From NCBI RefSeq assembly GCF_938045625.1, contig NZ_CALIAV010000059.1, forward strand, positions 1 through 50,656: a stretch of DNA of 50,656 nucleotides, written 5' to 3'. Origin of the DNA: an uncultured Campylobacter sp. (lineage in GTDB: Bacteria; Campylobacterota; Campylobacteria; Campylobacterales; Campylobacteraceae). This document shows, piece by piece, positions 35,882-43,269 of this stretch; within the stretch, counting starts at the first letter, position 1, and each line of letters begins with the position of its first letter. Position numbers and translations under genes: made by a program. Under the pieces are notes generated by a model. The model did no database searches, was not told the DNA's origin, and saw nothing but the letters and a program-made list of their open reading frames with translations.

Positions 35882-37113
35882 TACAGCCTTGCGTCGGCGT
35901 TTTCGTAAACGTTTTTGATATCGTAAACGAGCGCTTTGCTAAATTTTAACCCTTTAAATTTATCGTGTGCGACGGCGATCACGACGCAGTCGTAGTCCGC
36001 CTCGTCAAAGCTTTTTAGCGGCGCGATACCGTATTCGCGCTTCACCTCGGTTTCATCCGCCCACGGATCGTAGACGTCCACGCGGCATCCAAAATCTCTA
36101 AGCTCCTCGATCACGTCTATCACGCGCGAGTTACGGATGTCGGGGCAGTTTTCCTTAAACGTAAGCCCAAGCACCAAAACGCGAGCCGAATTTATCAAAA
36201 TGCCCCTTTTTATCATTAGTTTTACGACCTGGTCGGCGGCGTATTTGCCCATATTATCGTTTATACGACGTCCGGCTAGGATCATCTCGGGGTGAAAGCC
36301 AAGCTCCTGCGCCTTGTGCGTGAGATAATACGGATCCACGCCGATGCAGTGGCCGCCCACTAGCCCAGGACGGAAATTTAAGAAATTCCACTTCGTGCCC
36401 GCAGCCTGCAAAACAGCGTTCGTGTCGATGTTCATCTTGTTAAATATCATCGCAAGCTCGTTCATAAAGGCGATGTTTATATCGCGCTGCGTGTTTTCGA
36501 TGACTTTGGCGGCCTCGGCGACCTTGATAGTAGGCGCTTTGTGCGTGCCAGCCGTAATAATCGAGCGGTAGACCTCGTCGACCTTTTCGGCGACTTCCGG
36601 CGTCGAACCACTAGTGATTTTTTTGATTTTAGTTACGGTATGCTCTTTGTCGCCCGGGTTTATGCGCTCAGGCGAGTATCCGCAGAAAAAGTCCTCGTTA
36701 AATTTAAGCCCGCTTTGCTCAAGTAGCGGCACGCAAATCTCCTCCGTAACGCCCGGATACACCGTGCTTTCATACACGACGATATCGCCTTTTTTTAGCA
36801 CCTTAGCGACGCTTTGCGTGGCTTTTACGACGGGCGTTAGATCGGGACGTTTGTTCTTATCTATCGGCGTCGGAACGGTAACGATAAAGAAATTACACTC
36901 CTTTATATCGTCCAAATTTAGGCTAAATTTCATACCGTTCTCTATCGCTTTTTTCATCTGCTCAGCGCTTAGCTCTAGCGTGCGGTCATACCCACTTTTA
37001 AGCTCCTCGATACGGGCGGCATTGACGTCAAAGCCCGTGACTTCGTATTTCTCGCTAAATGCAGCCGCCAAAGGCAGCCCGACGTATCCTAGTCCGATAA
37101 CGGCTATTTTCAT
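35881..37113 (-). CDS. UDP-N-acetylhexosamine 6-dehydrogenase (TviB/WbpO type)
   Basis: This enzyme oxidises the C6 of UDP-GlcNAc or UDP-GalNAc to the uronic acid with two NAD+. The NAD fold starts MKIAVIGLGYVGLPLA. The catalytic Cys is in GLVGGHCIGVDPYY, preceded by WNFLNFRP, wording typical of TviB/WbpO rather than Ugd. The central helix has NTQRDINIAFMNELA and the C-terminal domain GLTFKENCPDIRNS. Length is 410 residues. With GalE/Gne nearby, either UDP-GlcNAc or UDP-GalNAc could be its substrate. It overlaps genes on both sides. Confidence 0.88.
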   Translation of the reverse strand: MKIAVIGLGYVGLPLAAAFSEKYEVTGFDVNAARIEELKSGYDRTLELSAEQMKKAIENGMKFSLNLDDIKECNFFIVTVPTPIDKNKRPDLTPVVKATQSVAKVLKKGDIVVYESTVYPGVTEEICVPLLEQSGLKFNEDFFCGYSPERINPGDKEHTVTKIKKITSGSTPEVAEKVDEVYRSIITAGTHKAPTIKVAEAAKVIENTQRDINIAFMNELAMIFNKMNIDTNAVLQAAGTKWNFLNFRPGLVGGHCIGVDPYYLTHKAQELGFHPEMILAGRRINDNMGKYAADQVVKLMIKRGILINSARVLVLGLTFKENCPDIRNSRVIDVIEELRDFGCRVDVYDPWADETEVKREYGIAPLKSFDEADYDCVVIAVAHDKFKGLKFSKALVYDIKNVYENADARL

Positions 37114-37553
37114 TTATTTTTCCTTTTTAATTTTTTTGGTTCTATCGTTTTTACGCGTTCATACATTCTTATTTCCGCGCCTACGCCTTGCGGAGTTATG
37201 ATTTTAATAGGGCTAACGCCGGGTAAAATTTGAGTGAGCTCATAATAAACCCGCCTCTTTTTCTTTCCGTCCTTGCAAAGCATCATCGTCTGCGCCAGCT
37301 CATCTCCGCCGCTAAATTCGTAATAAATCCCGCGCGCGCCCTCTTTTTCCTCGAGTTTTCCGCCGAGTAAATAGGCATAGTTGCAGTCGATTAGCATCTC
37401 TTTAAAAAATGCGACTTCGTATTTAAAATAATCAGGCGGCATCTTTGAGATAGGTAGCTCGAAAATATTTTCCTCGGTTTTTGCCGCATTTTCGCCCGCC
37501 AAAAGCGCAAACGGCAACGCGCAAGCCGCGATAAAAAGTAAAATTTTCCTCAT
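37110..37553 (-). CDS. small exported protein of unknown function
   Basis: The 147-residue product starts with a clear signal peptide (MRKILLFIAACALPFALLAGE). The mature part has about 125 residues, two Cys (LIDCNYAYLL and MMLCKDGKK) that could form a disulfide, and a very basic tail (KKLKRKNK). I recognise no family. It is locked between two sugar-dehydrogenase genes by 4-base overlaps on both sides, so it is surely co-translated with them. This suggests a periplasmic role in the same glycan pathway, but that is only inference from position. Confidence 0.8.
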   Translation of the reverse strand: MRKILLFIAACALPFALLAGENAAKTEENIFELPISKMPPDYFKYEVAFFKEMLIDCNYAYLLGGKLEEKEGARGIYYEFSGGDELAQTMMLCKDGKKKRRVYYELTQILPGVSPIKIITPQGVGAEIRMYERVKTIEPKKLKRKNK

Positions 37554-38872
37554 GCCTTTACTCCGATTTGAAAATACTTAAAGCCTAAATTTGCCAGATT
37601 TTTCGCGTCGTATTGATTGCGTCCGTCAAAGATCACGGCATTTTTTAGCCGCTGTTTCATCTCCATAAAATCAGGCGACCTAAACTCGCTCCACTCGGTC
37701 ACGAGCGCGAGAGCATCGGCGCCGTTTAACGCGTCGTATTTGTTTGGGGCGAATTTTAAATTTGAGTTAGGTAGATATTTTTTTGCTTCGTTTGCAGCCT
37801 TTGGATCGTAGGCGACGACGTTTGCGCCCGCGTTTTCTAGCGCCTTTATGAGCACTAGCGAGCTAGCCTCGCGCATATCATCGGTATTTGGTTTAAAAGC
37901 TAGACCCCAAATCGCCACCGTTTTGCCGCTCAAATTTCCGCCGAAAAATGCTGAAATTTTTTCAAAAAGTACCGTTTTTTGCGCCGCATTTCTAGCCTCA
38001 ACCGCACTTAAAACCTGCGGCTCAAAGCCGTTTTGCCTAGCGGTGTAGATGAGCGCCTCGACGTCTTTTGGAAAGCAGCTGCCGCCGTATCCGCAGCCAG
38101 GATAGATGAAGCTATAACCGATGCGAGAGTCGCTGCCGATGCCTTTTCGCACCAAATTTACGTCCGCTCCCACGCGTTCGCAGATCCCCGCGATCTCGTT
38201 TATAAAGCTGATTTTAGTCGCTAGCATCGCATTTGCGGCGTATTTGGTCATCTCGGCGGACTTTACGTCCATGGCGATAAATCTATCGTGATTTTTCATA
38301 AAGGGCGCATAAAGCTCGCGCATAACGCCTTGCCCCCACTCGCTACTAGCGCCCACTACGACGCGGTCTGGCTTTAAAAAGTCCTCAACCGCCGCGCCCT
38401 CTTTTAAAAACTCGGGGTTTGAGACGACCTCAAATTTGACGTCTATGTTTCTCTTTTTTAGCTCGCCCGCGATCACTTCGGTTACCTTCTCCGCCGTACC
38501 CACGGGGACGGTTGATTTATCCACGACGATTAACGGCGAGGTTAAATTTTGCCCGATGCTTTTTGCGACTTCTAGCACGTATCGCAGATCGGCCTGCCCG
38601 TCCGCGCCCATAGGCGTACCCACCGCGATAAATAGCACGCTAGCGTGCGCCAAGGCTTCTTTTATATCGACGCTAAATTTGAGCGCGCCGTTTGCCCTGC
38701 ACTCAGCCACGATTTCAGAAAGTCCGGGCTCATAGATCGGTATAACGCCGCTGTTTAGAGCGTTTATCTTTGCTTCGTCCACGTCCACGCATATGACGTC
38801 GTTGCCCATTTTAGCTAGGCACGCGCCGCTAACTAGCCCCACGTAGCCCGTGCCTACGACTGCGATCCTCAC
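37550..38872 (-). CDS. ugd: UDP-glucose 6-dehydrogenase
   Basis: Ugd oxidises UDP-glucose to UDP-glucuronic acid. The NAD-binding start is RIAVVGTGYVGLVSGACLA, the catalytic Cys is in GYGGSCFPKDVEAL, and the C-terminal domain has WGLAFKPNTDDMREA. The GTG at 38872 overlaps the galE stop (GTGA) with GGGAG upstream, giving about 440 residues; an alternative GTG at 38887 would add five. Its product can be used directly or converted to UDP-galacturonic acid by the epimerase at 41991. Confidence 0.94.
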   Translation of the reverse strand: MRIAVVGTGYVGLVSGACLAKMGNDVICVDVDEAKINALNSGVIPIYEPGLSEIVAECRANGALKFSVDIKEALAHASVLFIAVGTPMGADGQADLRYVLEVAKSIGQNLTSPLIVVDKSTVPVGTAEKVTEVIAGELKKRNIDVKFEVVSNPEFLKEGAAVEDFLKPDRVVVGASSEWGQGVMRELYAPFMKNHDRFIAMDVKSAEMTKYAANAMLATKISFINEIAGICERVGADVNLVRKGIGSDSRIGYSFIYPGCGYGGSCFPKDVEALIYTARQNGFEPQVLSAVEARNAAQKTVLFEKISAFFGGNLSGKTVAIWGLAFKPNTDDMREASSLVLIKALENAGANVVAYDPKAANEAKKYLPNSNLKFAPNKYDALNGADALALVTEWSEFRSPDFMEMKQRLKNAVIFDGRNQYDAKNLANLGFKYFQIGVKA

Positions 38873-39855
38873 AGCCGTTTCTCCCACTCAAGCGCGGTTT
38901 TTATGATGAGCGCCAGATCCTCTCTCTTAGGCCGCCAGTTAGTTAATTTTCTTATCTTTCCCGGCTTTGCGATGAGGCACGCCGGATCGCCCTCTCTACG
39001 AGGCGCGCTAACTACTTTAAAATCAACCCCGCTTACTTTTTTAGCCGTTTCTATAACCTCTTTTACGCTAAAACCGCGGCCGTAGCCGACGTTAAAGGTC
39101 TCGCTTTTTTCATGCTCGTTTAGATACTCCAGCGCGCTTAGATGCGCGTCGGCTAGGTCGCTCACGTGGATGTAGTCCCTCACGCAGGTGCCGTCTGTCG
39201 TCGGATAGTCGCTGCCAAAAATTCCCATGCTTTCGCGTTTGCCCAGAGCCGTCTGCGTGGCGACTTTGATCAGGTGCGTGGCGTTTGGATAGTTTTGCCC
39301 GATGAGCCCCTCCTCGTCGGCGCCCGCGACGTTAAAGTAACGCAAAATCGCAAATTTGAAATTTTCATTTGAAGCGGCGTAGTCTTTGATGATCCACTCG
39401 CTCATTAGCTTGCTTCGGCCGTAGGGATTTATCGGATTTGCCGCGGTTTGCTCATCGACCTCGCCGATCTCGGGCTCGCCGTAAACGGCTGCAGTGGAGC
39501 TAAATATAAATTTATTTACGCCGTACTGCTTGCAATAGGTCAAAATTTTAGCTACGTTTGCGGTGTTGTTTAGGTAGTATTTTAGCGGCTCTTGCGTGCT
39601 TTCAAAAACCTCGATAAATGCGGCAAAATGGATGATTGCGTCAAATTTGCCCTCCGCAAAAATCCCGCTTAAATCATCCTCCAAATTTGCCTTTACGAAC
39701 TTAAATTTACCGATTTTCTCAAGCGCGTCAAGCGCCTTTGTAGTGCCTTTGCAGAGATTATCCACGACCGTTATCTCGTGCCCGCCTTGTTTTAAAAGCG
39801 CCTTTAACACGTGAGAGCCGATGTAGCCCGCTCCGCCTGTTATTAAAATTTTCAA
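38869..39855 (-). CDS. galE: UDP-glucose/UDP-GlcNAc 4-epimerase (GalE/Gne)
   Basis: This SDR enzyme interconverts UDP-Glc/UDP-Gal and, in the C. jejuni ortholog, UDP-GlcNAc/UDP-GalNAc. It would therefore supply GalNAc for PglA, PglJ and PglH. The NAD loop is ITGGAGYIGSH, the catalytic Tyr-Lys pair is in NPYGRSKLMSE, and the sugar-binding end is YNVGYGRGFSVKEV. I place the start at the TTG at 39855 behind AAAGG, which gives 328 residues, the length I recall for the C. jejuni enzyme. The longer ATG at 39909 lies upstream of the likely promoter. It is the first gene of the long minus-strand glycan cluster. Confidence 0.94.
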   Translation of the reverse strand: MKILITGGAGYIGSHVLKALLKQGGHEITVVDNLCKGTTKALDALEKIGKFKFVKANLEDDLSGIFAEGKFDAIIHFAAFIEVFESTQEPLKYYLNNTANVAKILTYCKQYGVNKFIFSSTAAVYGEPEIGEVDEQTAANPINPYGRSKLMSEWIIKDYAASNENFKFAILRYFNVAGADEEGLIGQNYPNATHLIKVATQTALGKRESMGIFGSDYPTTDGTCVRDYIHVSDLADAHLSALEYLNEHEKSETFNVGYGRGFSVKEVIETAKKVSGVDFKVVSAPRREGDPACLIAKPGKIRKLTNWRPKREDLALIIKTALEWEKRL

Positions 39856-39883
39856 GTTTAAGCCTTTCATAAAAAAGTGGTTA

Positions 39884-39889
39884 ATTTTA
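39884..39889 (-). promoter_or_regulatory. probable -10 box before galE
   Basis: The minus strand reads TTTTTGATAAAATT here, with TAAAAT as the -10 hexamer, 29 bases before the TTG start of galE. It would be the head promoter for galE, ugd and the genes down to pglH. Just upstream (plus strand 39901-39920) a direct repeat GTAAAGCAA occurs twice with AA between, which may be an operator. Confidence 0.4.
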
Positions 39890-40013
39890 TCAAAAATAGA
39901 GTAAAGCAAAAGTAAAGCAAGGTTAGTTTTTAAATTTTGCCTAAAAGCTGCAAAATAGATATCTATCTTTAGAAATTTAAAATATACTTACAATCTGTTT
40001 TAAATTTAATCTT

Positions 40014-40019
40014 TATAAT
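40014..40019 (+). promoter_or_regulatory. -10 box of the luciferase-like gene
   Basis: TATAAT stands in AATCTTTATAATTCC, 26 bases before the ATG at 40046. A good ribosome site AAAAGGATAAAA follows. It is divergent from the galE promoter. Confidence 0.6.
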
Positions 40020-40045
40020 TCCTCATCTACAAAAAAAGGATAAAA

Positions 40046-41086
40046 ATGAATGTTTCAATCTTAAATTTACTACCGATAAAACAAGGCGGTGACGCAAAAG
40101 ATGCCATAGATGCGGCCCTCAGACTGGCTAAATTTGCCGAAGATATCGGAATAAAGCGCTACTGGGTCGCAGAGCATCACAATATGAAAAACTTAGCTAG
40201 CTCAGCCACGCAGCTCATCATCGCACACATCTTAGAGCACACAAAAAGCTTGCGTGTGGGCTCTGGCGGCGTGATGCTACCAAACCACAGCCCCTATTCT
40301 ATCGCCGAGCAGTATGCCACTCTTGAGACGCTATTTCCAAACCGCGTAGATCTTGGACTAGGCAGAGCTCCAGGGACTGATCAAGATACGGCTGCAGTGC
40401 TTAGACGTGGCGCAAGAGAGATGGAATTTAACATGCAAATAAACGAATTAATGGACTATTTTAACGCCAAAAGAGCCGTAAAAGCCTATCCAAAAATTGA
40501 AAATTTTCCGCCTATTTACATACTTGGCTCAAGTATATATAGCGCATACGTGGCGGCTGAGTTTGGCCTGCCTTACGCCTTTGCGTCGCACTTTGCACCG
40601 CGTGCGCTAGAAAAAGCGGTAGAAATTTATCGTCAAAATTTCAAATCATCGCCCTTTTTAAAAGCGCCCTATGTCATCGCAGGAGCAAATGTGATAATAG
40701 CCCAAAGTGACGAGCTAGCAAGGAGTTTAGCCACTACGCAAACGCAGTTTTTCTTAAACGTAGTAACTGGCGAAAAAGAGTATTTGCAGCCACCAAAAAA
40801 GGATAACGACGAAGTCTTTGCTATGTCTTACAAAACAGGTGCCAAGGCTCCACATTTTGGGCCGATCGACTTTAGGCAAATAGAGCTAAAAAATAGAGAA
40901 AGAAGCGTCACAGAAGAGATGATGGCGTGTTCTTTTATAGGCTCAAAGCAAAGCGTTAAAGAGCAAATTTTAGAGTTTCAAAATAGACTAGCAGTCGATG
41001 AGATCATGGCTCAAAGCTTTATTTTTGATGAAAAGGCGCAGTTTGACTCTTTTGGGGCGTTAAAAGAGATCACGGATCAAATTTAA
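40046..41086 (+). CDS. luciferase-like flavin-dependent monooxygenase
   Basis: This 346-residue protein belongs to the bacterial luciferase-like (LLM) class of flavin-dependent oxidoreductases, TIM barrels that use reduced FMN or F420-like cofactors. It starts VSILNLLPIKQGGDAKDA, with the family signatures RYWVAEHHN and VGSGGVMLPNHSPYSIAEQY, then DLGLGRAPGTD. Substrate is unknown. It stands alone on the plus strand between minus-strand glycan genes and meets the ligase gene tail to tail with 4 bases of overlap. Its codon choice looks less rich in CpG than the neighbours, which may reflect transfer. Confidence 0.9.
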   Translation: MNVSILNLLPIKQGGDAKDAIDAALRLAKFAEDIGIKRYWVAEHHNMKNLASSATQLIIAHILEHTKSLRVGSGGVMLPNHSPYSIAEQYATLETLFPNRVDLGLGRAPGTDQDTAAVLRRGAREMEFNMQINELMDYFNAKRAVKAYPKIENFPPIYILGSSIYSAYVAAEFGLPYAFASHFAPRALEKAVEIYRQNFKSSPFLKAPYVIAGANVIIAQSDELARSLATTQTQFFLNVVTGEKEYLQPPKKDNDEVFAMSYKTGAKAPHFGPIDFRQIELKNRERSVTEEMMACSFIGSKQSVKEQILEFQNRLAVDEIMAQSFIFDEKAQFDSFGALKEITDQI

Positions 41087-41994
41087 TCCTCTCTAACCCT
41101 TAAAAATATAGGAAATCTTGGCTTGCCGTTGGCGGTTAAATTTTGAAATTTATATGTGATGATAGAGCCTATCTTTGGGGGATCTTGACGATTTTTGTCG
41201 CTTAGTCCTGAGCCTATTTTAAAGATAGTGCCCTCTTTTGGCTCGCCAGCTCTTTCTTTATCATCTTTGCCGCCAAGCGCCTTGCAGGTAAGCGAGCCTA
41301 CAAATTTTTCGTATTTGCCGCTGCCTTTATTTACGGCGACAACCTCGCACTCGGCGTCTTTAAATTTTTTATATTTCAGAGCATTTTTGCTTCGTTTTCG
41401 CTCATACGGCGCGTTTGGCTCGCGCACGACCGCACCCTCGCCGCCCTTTGCGATGACAGCCTCCGCAAACGCCTCAAATTCGGCGTTATCTTTTACTTTT
41501 ACTTGCTTGATTATCTTTAAATTTTGCCCTGCCTGCGGATTTTGCAAGATAAATTTTTCAAGCTCGCTAAGCCGCTCTAAAAGCCCGCCGCTAGCCTCAG
41601 GTACGTCAAAAACATAAAATTTGATCTCACTCCACGCTGCCTCATTTGGCGTTTTATCCATTACGATCGATTGGATTTTTTCAAATTCGCCCCGCGCAGT
41701 GTAAAGCTCACCGTCAAGTGCAAACGGCGGAAAATGCGCGCTCCAGCCCCCTGGCGTGGCTATAATTTTACCGTTTCTGGATAGCAAATTTCGCCCATCC
41801 CAGTAGGCGCGCACGCCGTCTAGTTTCTCGCTAGCTAGCCAGCCGCCGACGTTTTGACCTTTGTATTCGCTAAGTTTTAAAAGCTCAAATTTATCTTTTT
41901 TAGCAGTATCTACACCCGCGTCGCTTAGGTTTTCGCTCTGCGCCGCCAAAGCGAAATTTAAAAAGGCGGCCAGCAATAGCGCGAAAAATCTCAA
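41083..41994 (-). CDS. exported ATP-dependent DNA ligase (Lig E-like)
   Basis: The protein has an N-terminal signal peptide (MRFFALLLAAFLNFALAA) and then a minimal ATP-dependent DNA ligase. The adenylated Lys is K57 in SEKLDGVRAYWDG (motif I, KxDG). Motif III is FYVFDVPEA, and GEGAVVREPNAPY and LKYKKFKDAECEVV are motifs IV and V. The C-terminal OB domain follows. At 303 residues it lacks any DNA-binding extra domain. Lig E-type enzymes are known to carry export signals and are thought to act on DNA in the periplasm, perhaps during uptake. It overlaps the epimerase gene by 4 bases. Confidence 0.9.
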   Translation of the reverse strand: MRFFALLLAAFLNFALAAQSENLSDAGVDTAKKDKFELLKLSEYKGQNVGGWLASEKLDGVRAYWDGRNLLSRNGKIIATPGGWSAHFPPFALDGELYTARGEFEKIQSIVMDKTPNEAAWSEIKFYVFDVPEASGGLLERLSELEKFILQNPQAGQNLKIIKQVKVKDNAEFEAFAEAVIAKGGEGAVVREPNAPYERKRSKNALKYKKFKDAECEVVAVNKGSGKYEKFVGSLTCKALGGKDDKERAGEPKEGTIFKIGSGLSDKNRQDPPKIGSIITYKFQNLTANGKPRFPIFLRVRED

Positions 41995-43049
41995 ATTTTA
42001 ACCCCGTAAAACTCGCAGTACCACTCGATAAACCTAGCCACCCCGTCATTTACGCTAGTGTTTGGCTTGTAGTCAAAGTCTGCTACCAGATCGCTCACGT
42101 CCGCATAGGTCGCAGGCACGTCGCCGGCTTGAAGCGGGAGGAAGTTTTTCTCTATCTCGCGGCCGATTTTAAGCTCGACGGCCTTGATGTAGTCCATGAG
42201 CTCTACGGGGCTGTTGTTGCCGATATTATAGACCTTAAACGGCGCGCTAGAGGTGGCGGGATCGGGATACTTTGCGTCCCACGCAGGATTTGGCTTGGCA
42301 GGGTTGTCGATGCATTTTATGATGCCCTTTACGATGTCGTCCACGTAGGTAAAGTCGCGCTTCATCTTGCCGTAGTTAAAGACGTCGATTTTCTTGCCTT
42401 TTAGCGCGGCGTCGACGAACAAAAATAGCGCCATATCAGGGCGTCCCCACGGACCGTAAACGGTGAAAAATCGCAGTCCCGTAGTAGGTACGCCAAAGAG
42501 ATGCGAGTACGTATGCGCCATCATTTCGTTGCTTTTTTTAGTCGCGGCATAGAGGCTGATCGGGTGATTTACGCTCTCGTGCGTGCTAAATGGCATATTT
42601 TCGTTTAGGCCGTAGACCGAGCTCGAGCTTGCGTAGACTAGATTTTTAGTTTGGTTGTGGCGGCAGCACTCAAGGATATTCATAAATCCCGTGACGTTGC
42701 TGTCGATGTAGGCTTGCGGGTTTATTAGCGAGTAGCGAACGCCTGCCTGCGCGGCCAAATTTACGACGCAGTCAAATTTCTCGCTCTCAAAAAGCTTTTT
42801 CATCGTCTCCCCGTCTGCTAGATCGGCTTTTATAAATTTTAAATTAGGCTGCGTTTTTGAGGTGGTAAGCTTGCCATAGTCTATCTCGCTCACATCAAAA
42901 CCGGCCGTTTTTAGGCGCGCGAGCTTTAAATTTACGTCGTAGTAGTCGTTTATCACGTCGTATCCGACGACCTCGTCGCCCCTTTTTACGAGGGCGTTTG
43001 CCAAATGAAATCCTATAAATCCCGCCGTTCCGGTTACTAAAATTTTCAT
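41991..43049 (-). CDS. UDP-glucuronate 4-epimerase
   Basis: This SDR epimerase turns UDP-glucuronic acid into UDP-galacturonic acid. The NAD loop is VTGTAGFIGFH, the sugar-acid family wording is NDYYDVNLKLARL and AGVRYSLINPQAYIDSN, the catalytic pair is in SLYAATKKSNE, and GPWGRPDMALFLF is typical of CapI/LspL enzymes. Length is 352 residues. It fits functionally with Ugd at 37550, although the two genes are separated by galE and the luciferase-like gene. The product would be an acidic sugar for LOS, capsule or another glycan. It starts at ATG behind AAGGAAAAAAC. Confidence 0.92.
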   Translation of the reverse strand: MKILVTGTAGFIGFHLANALVKRGDEVVGYDVINDYYDVNLKLARLKTAGFDVSEIDYGKLTTSKTQPNLKFIKADLADGETMKKLFESEKFDCVVNLAAQAGVRYSLINPQAYIDSNVTGFMNILECCRHNQTKNLVYASSSSVYGLNENMPFSTHESVNHPISLYAATKKSNEMMAHTYSHLFGVPTTGLRFFTVYGPWGRPDMALFLFVDAALKGKKIDVFNYGKMKRDFTYVDDIVKGIIKCIDNPAKPNPAWDAKYPDPATSSAPFKVYNIGNNSPVELMDYIKAVELKIGREIEKNFLPLQAGDVPATYADVSDLVADFDYKPNTSVNDGVARFIEWYCEFYGVKI

Positions 43050-43232
43050 GTTTTTTCCTTTGTGATTTGACGTTATTTTAGCACAATCTCATTTATTTCG
43101 CCGTTAGCCTGCGCACCTCGAGGTAAAATTTGAGCAAATTTGCGCGGCCTTGGGGTCAAATTTGACGTTTAAATTTGCAAATTTAAGCGGAGATTCTTAA
43201 ACGAACTTTTAAAAATTTTACTATTTTACTGC

Positions 43233-43238
43233 TATAAT
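43233..43238 (+). promoter_or_regulatory. -10 box of the beta-helix protein gene
   Basis: TATAAT in TTACTGCTATAATCAAC lies 31 bases before the ATG at 43270, and GAGGAGACGACG gives a strong ribosome site. It shows this gene has its own promoter. Confidence 0.65.
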
Positions 43239-43269
43239 CAACTAGCCAAATTTACATGAGGAGACGACG

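Noticed and set aside
36614..37201. 195-codon plus-strand frame opposite the TviB-type dehydrogenase
   Set aside because: It has no domain I can recognise and is the antisense of a well-conserved enzyme.
41991..43049. TviC/WbpP-type UDP-GlcNAcA epimerase
   Set aside because: The wording (NDYYDVNLKLARL, GRPDMALFLF) fits UDP-glucuronate 4-epimerases better than TviC/WbpP.
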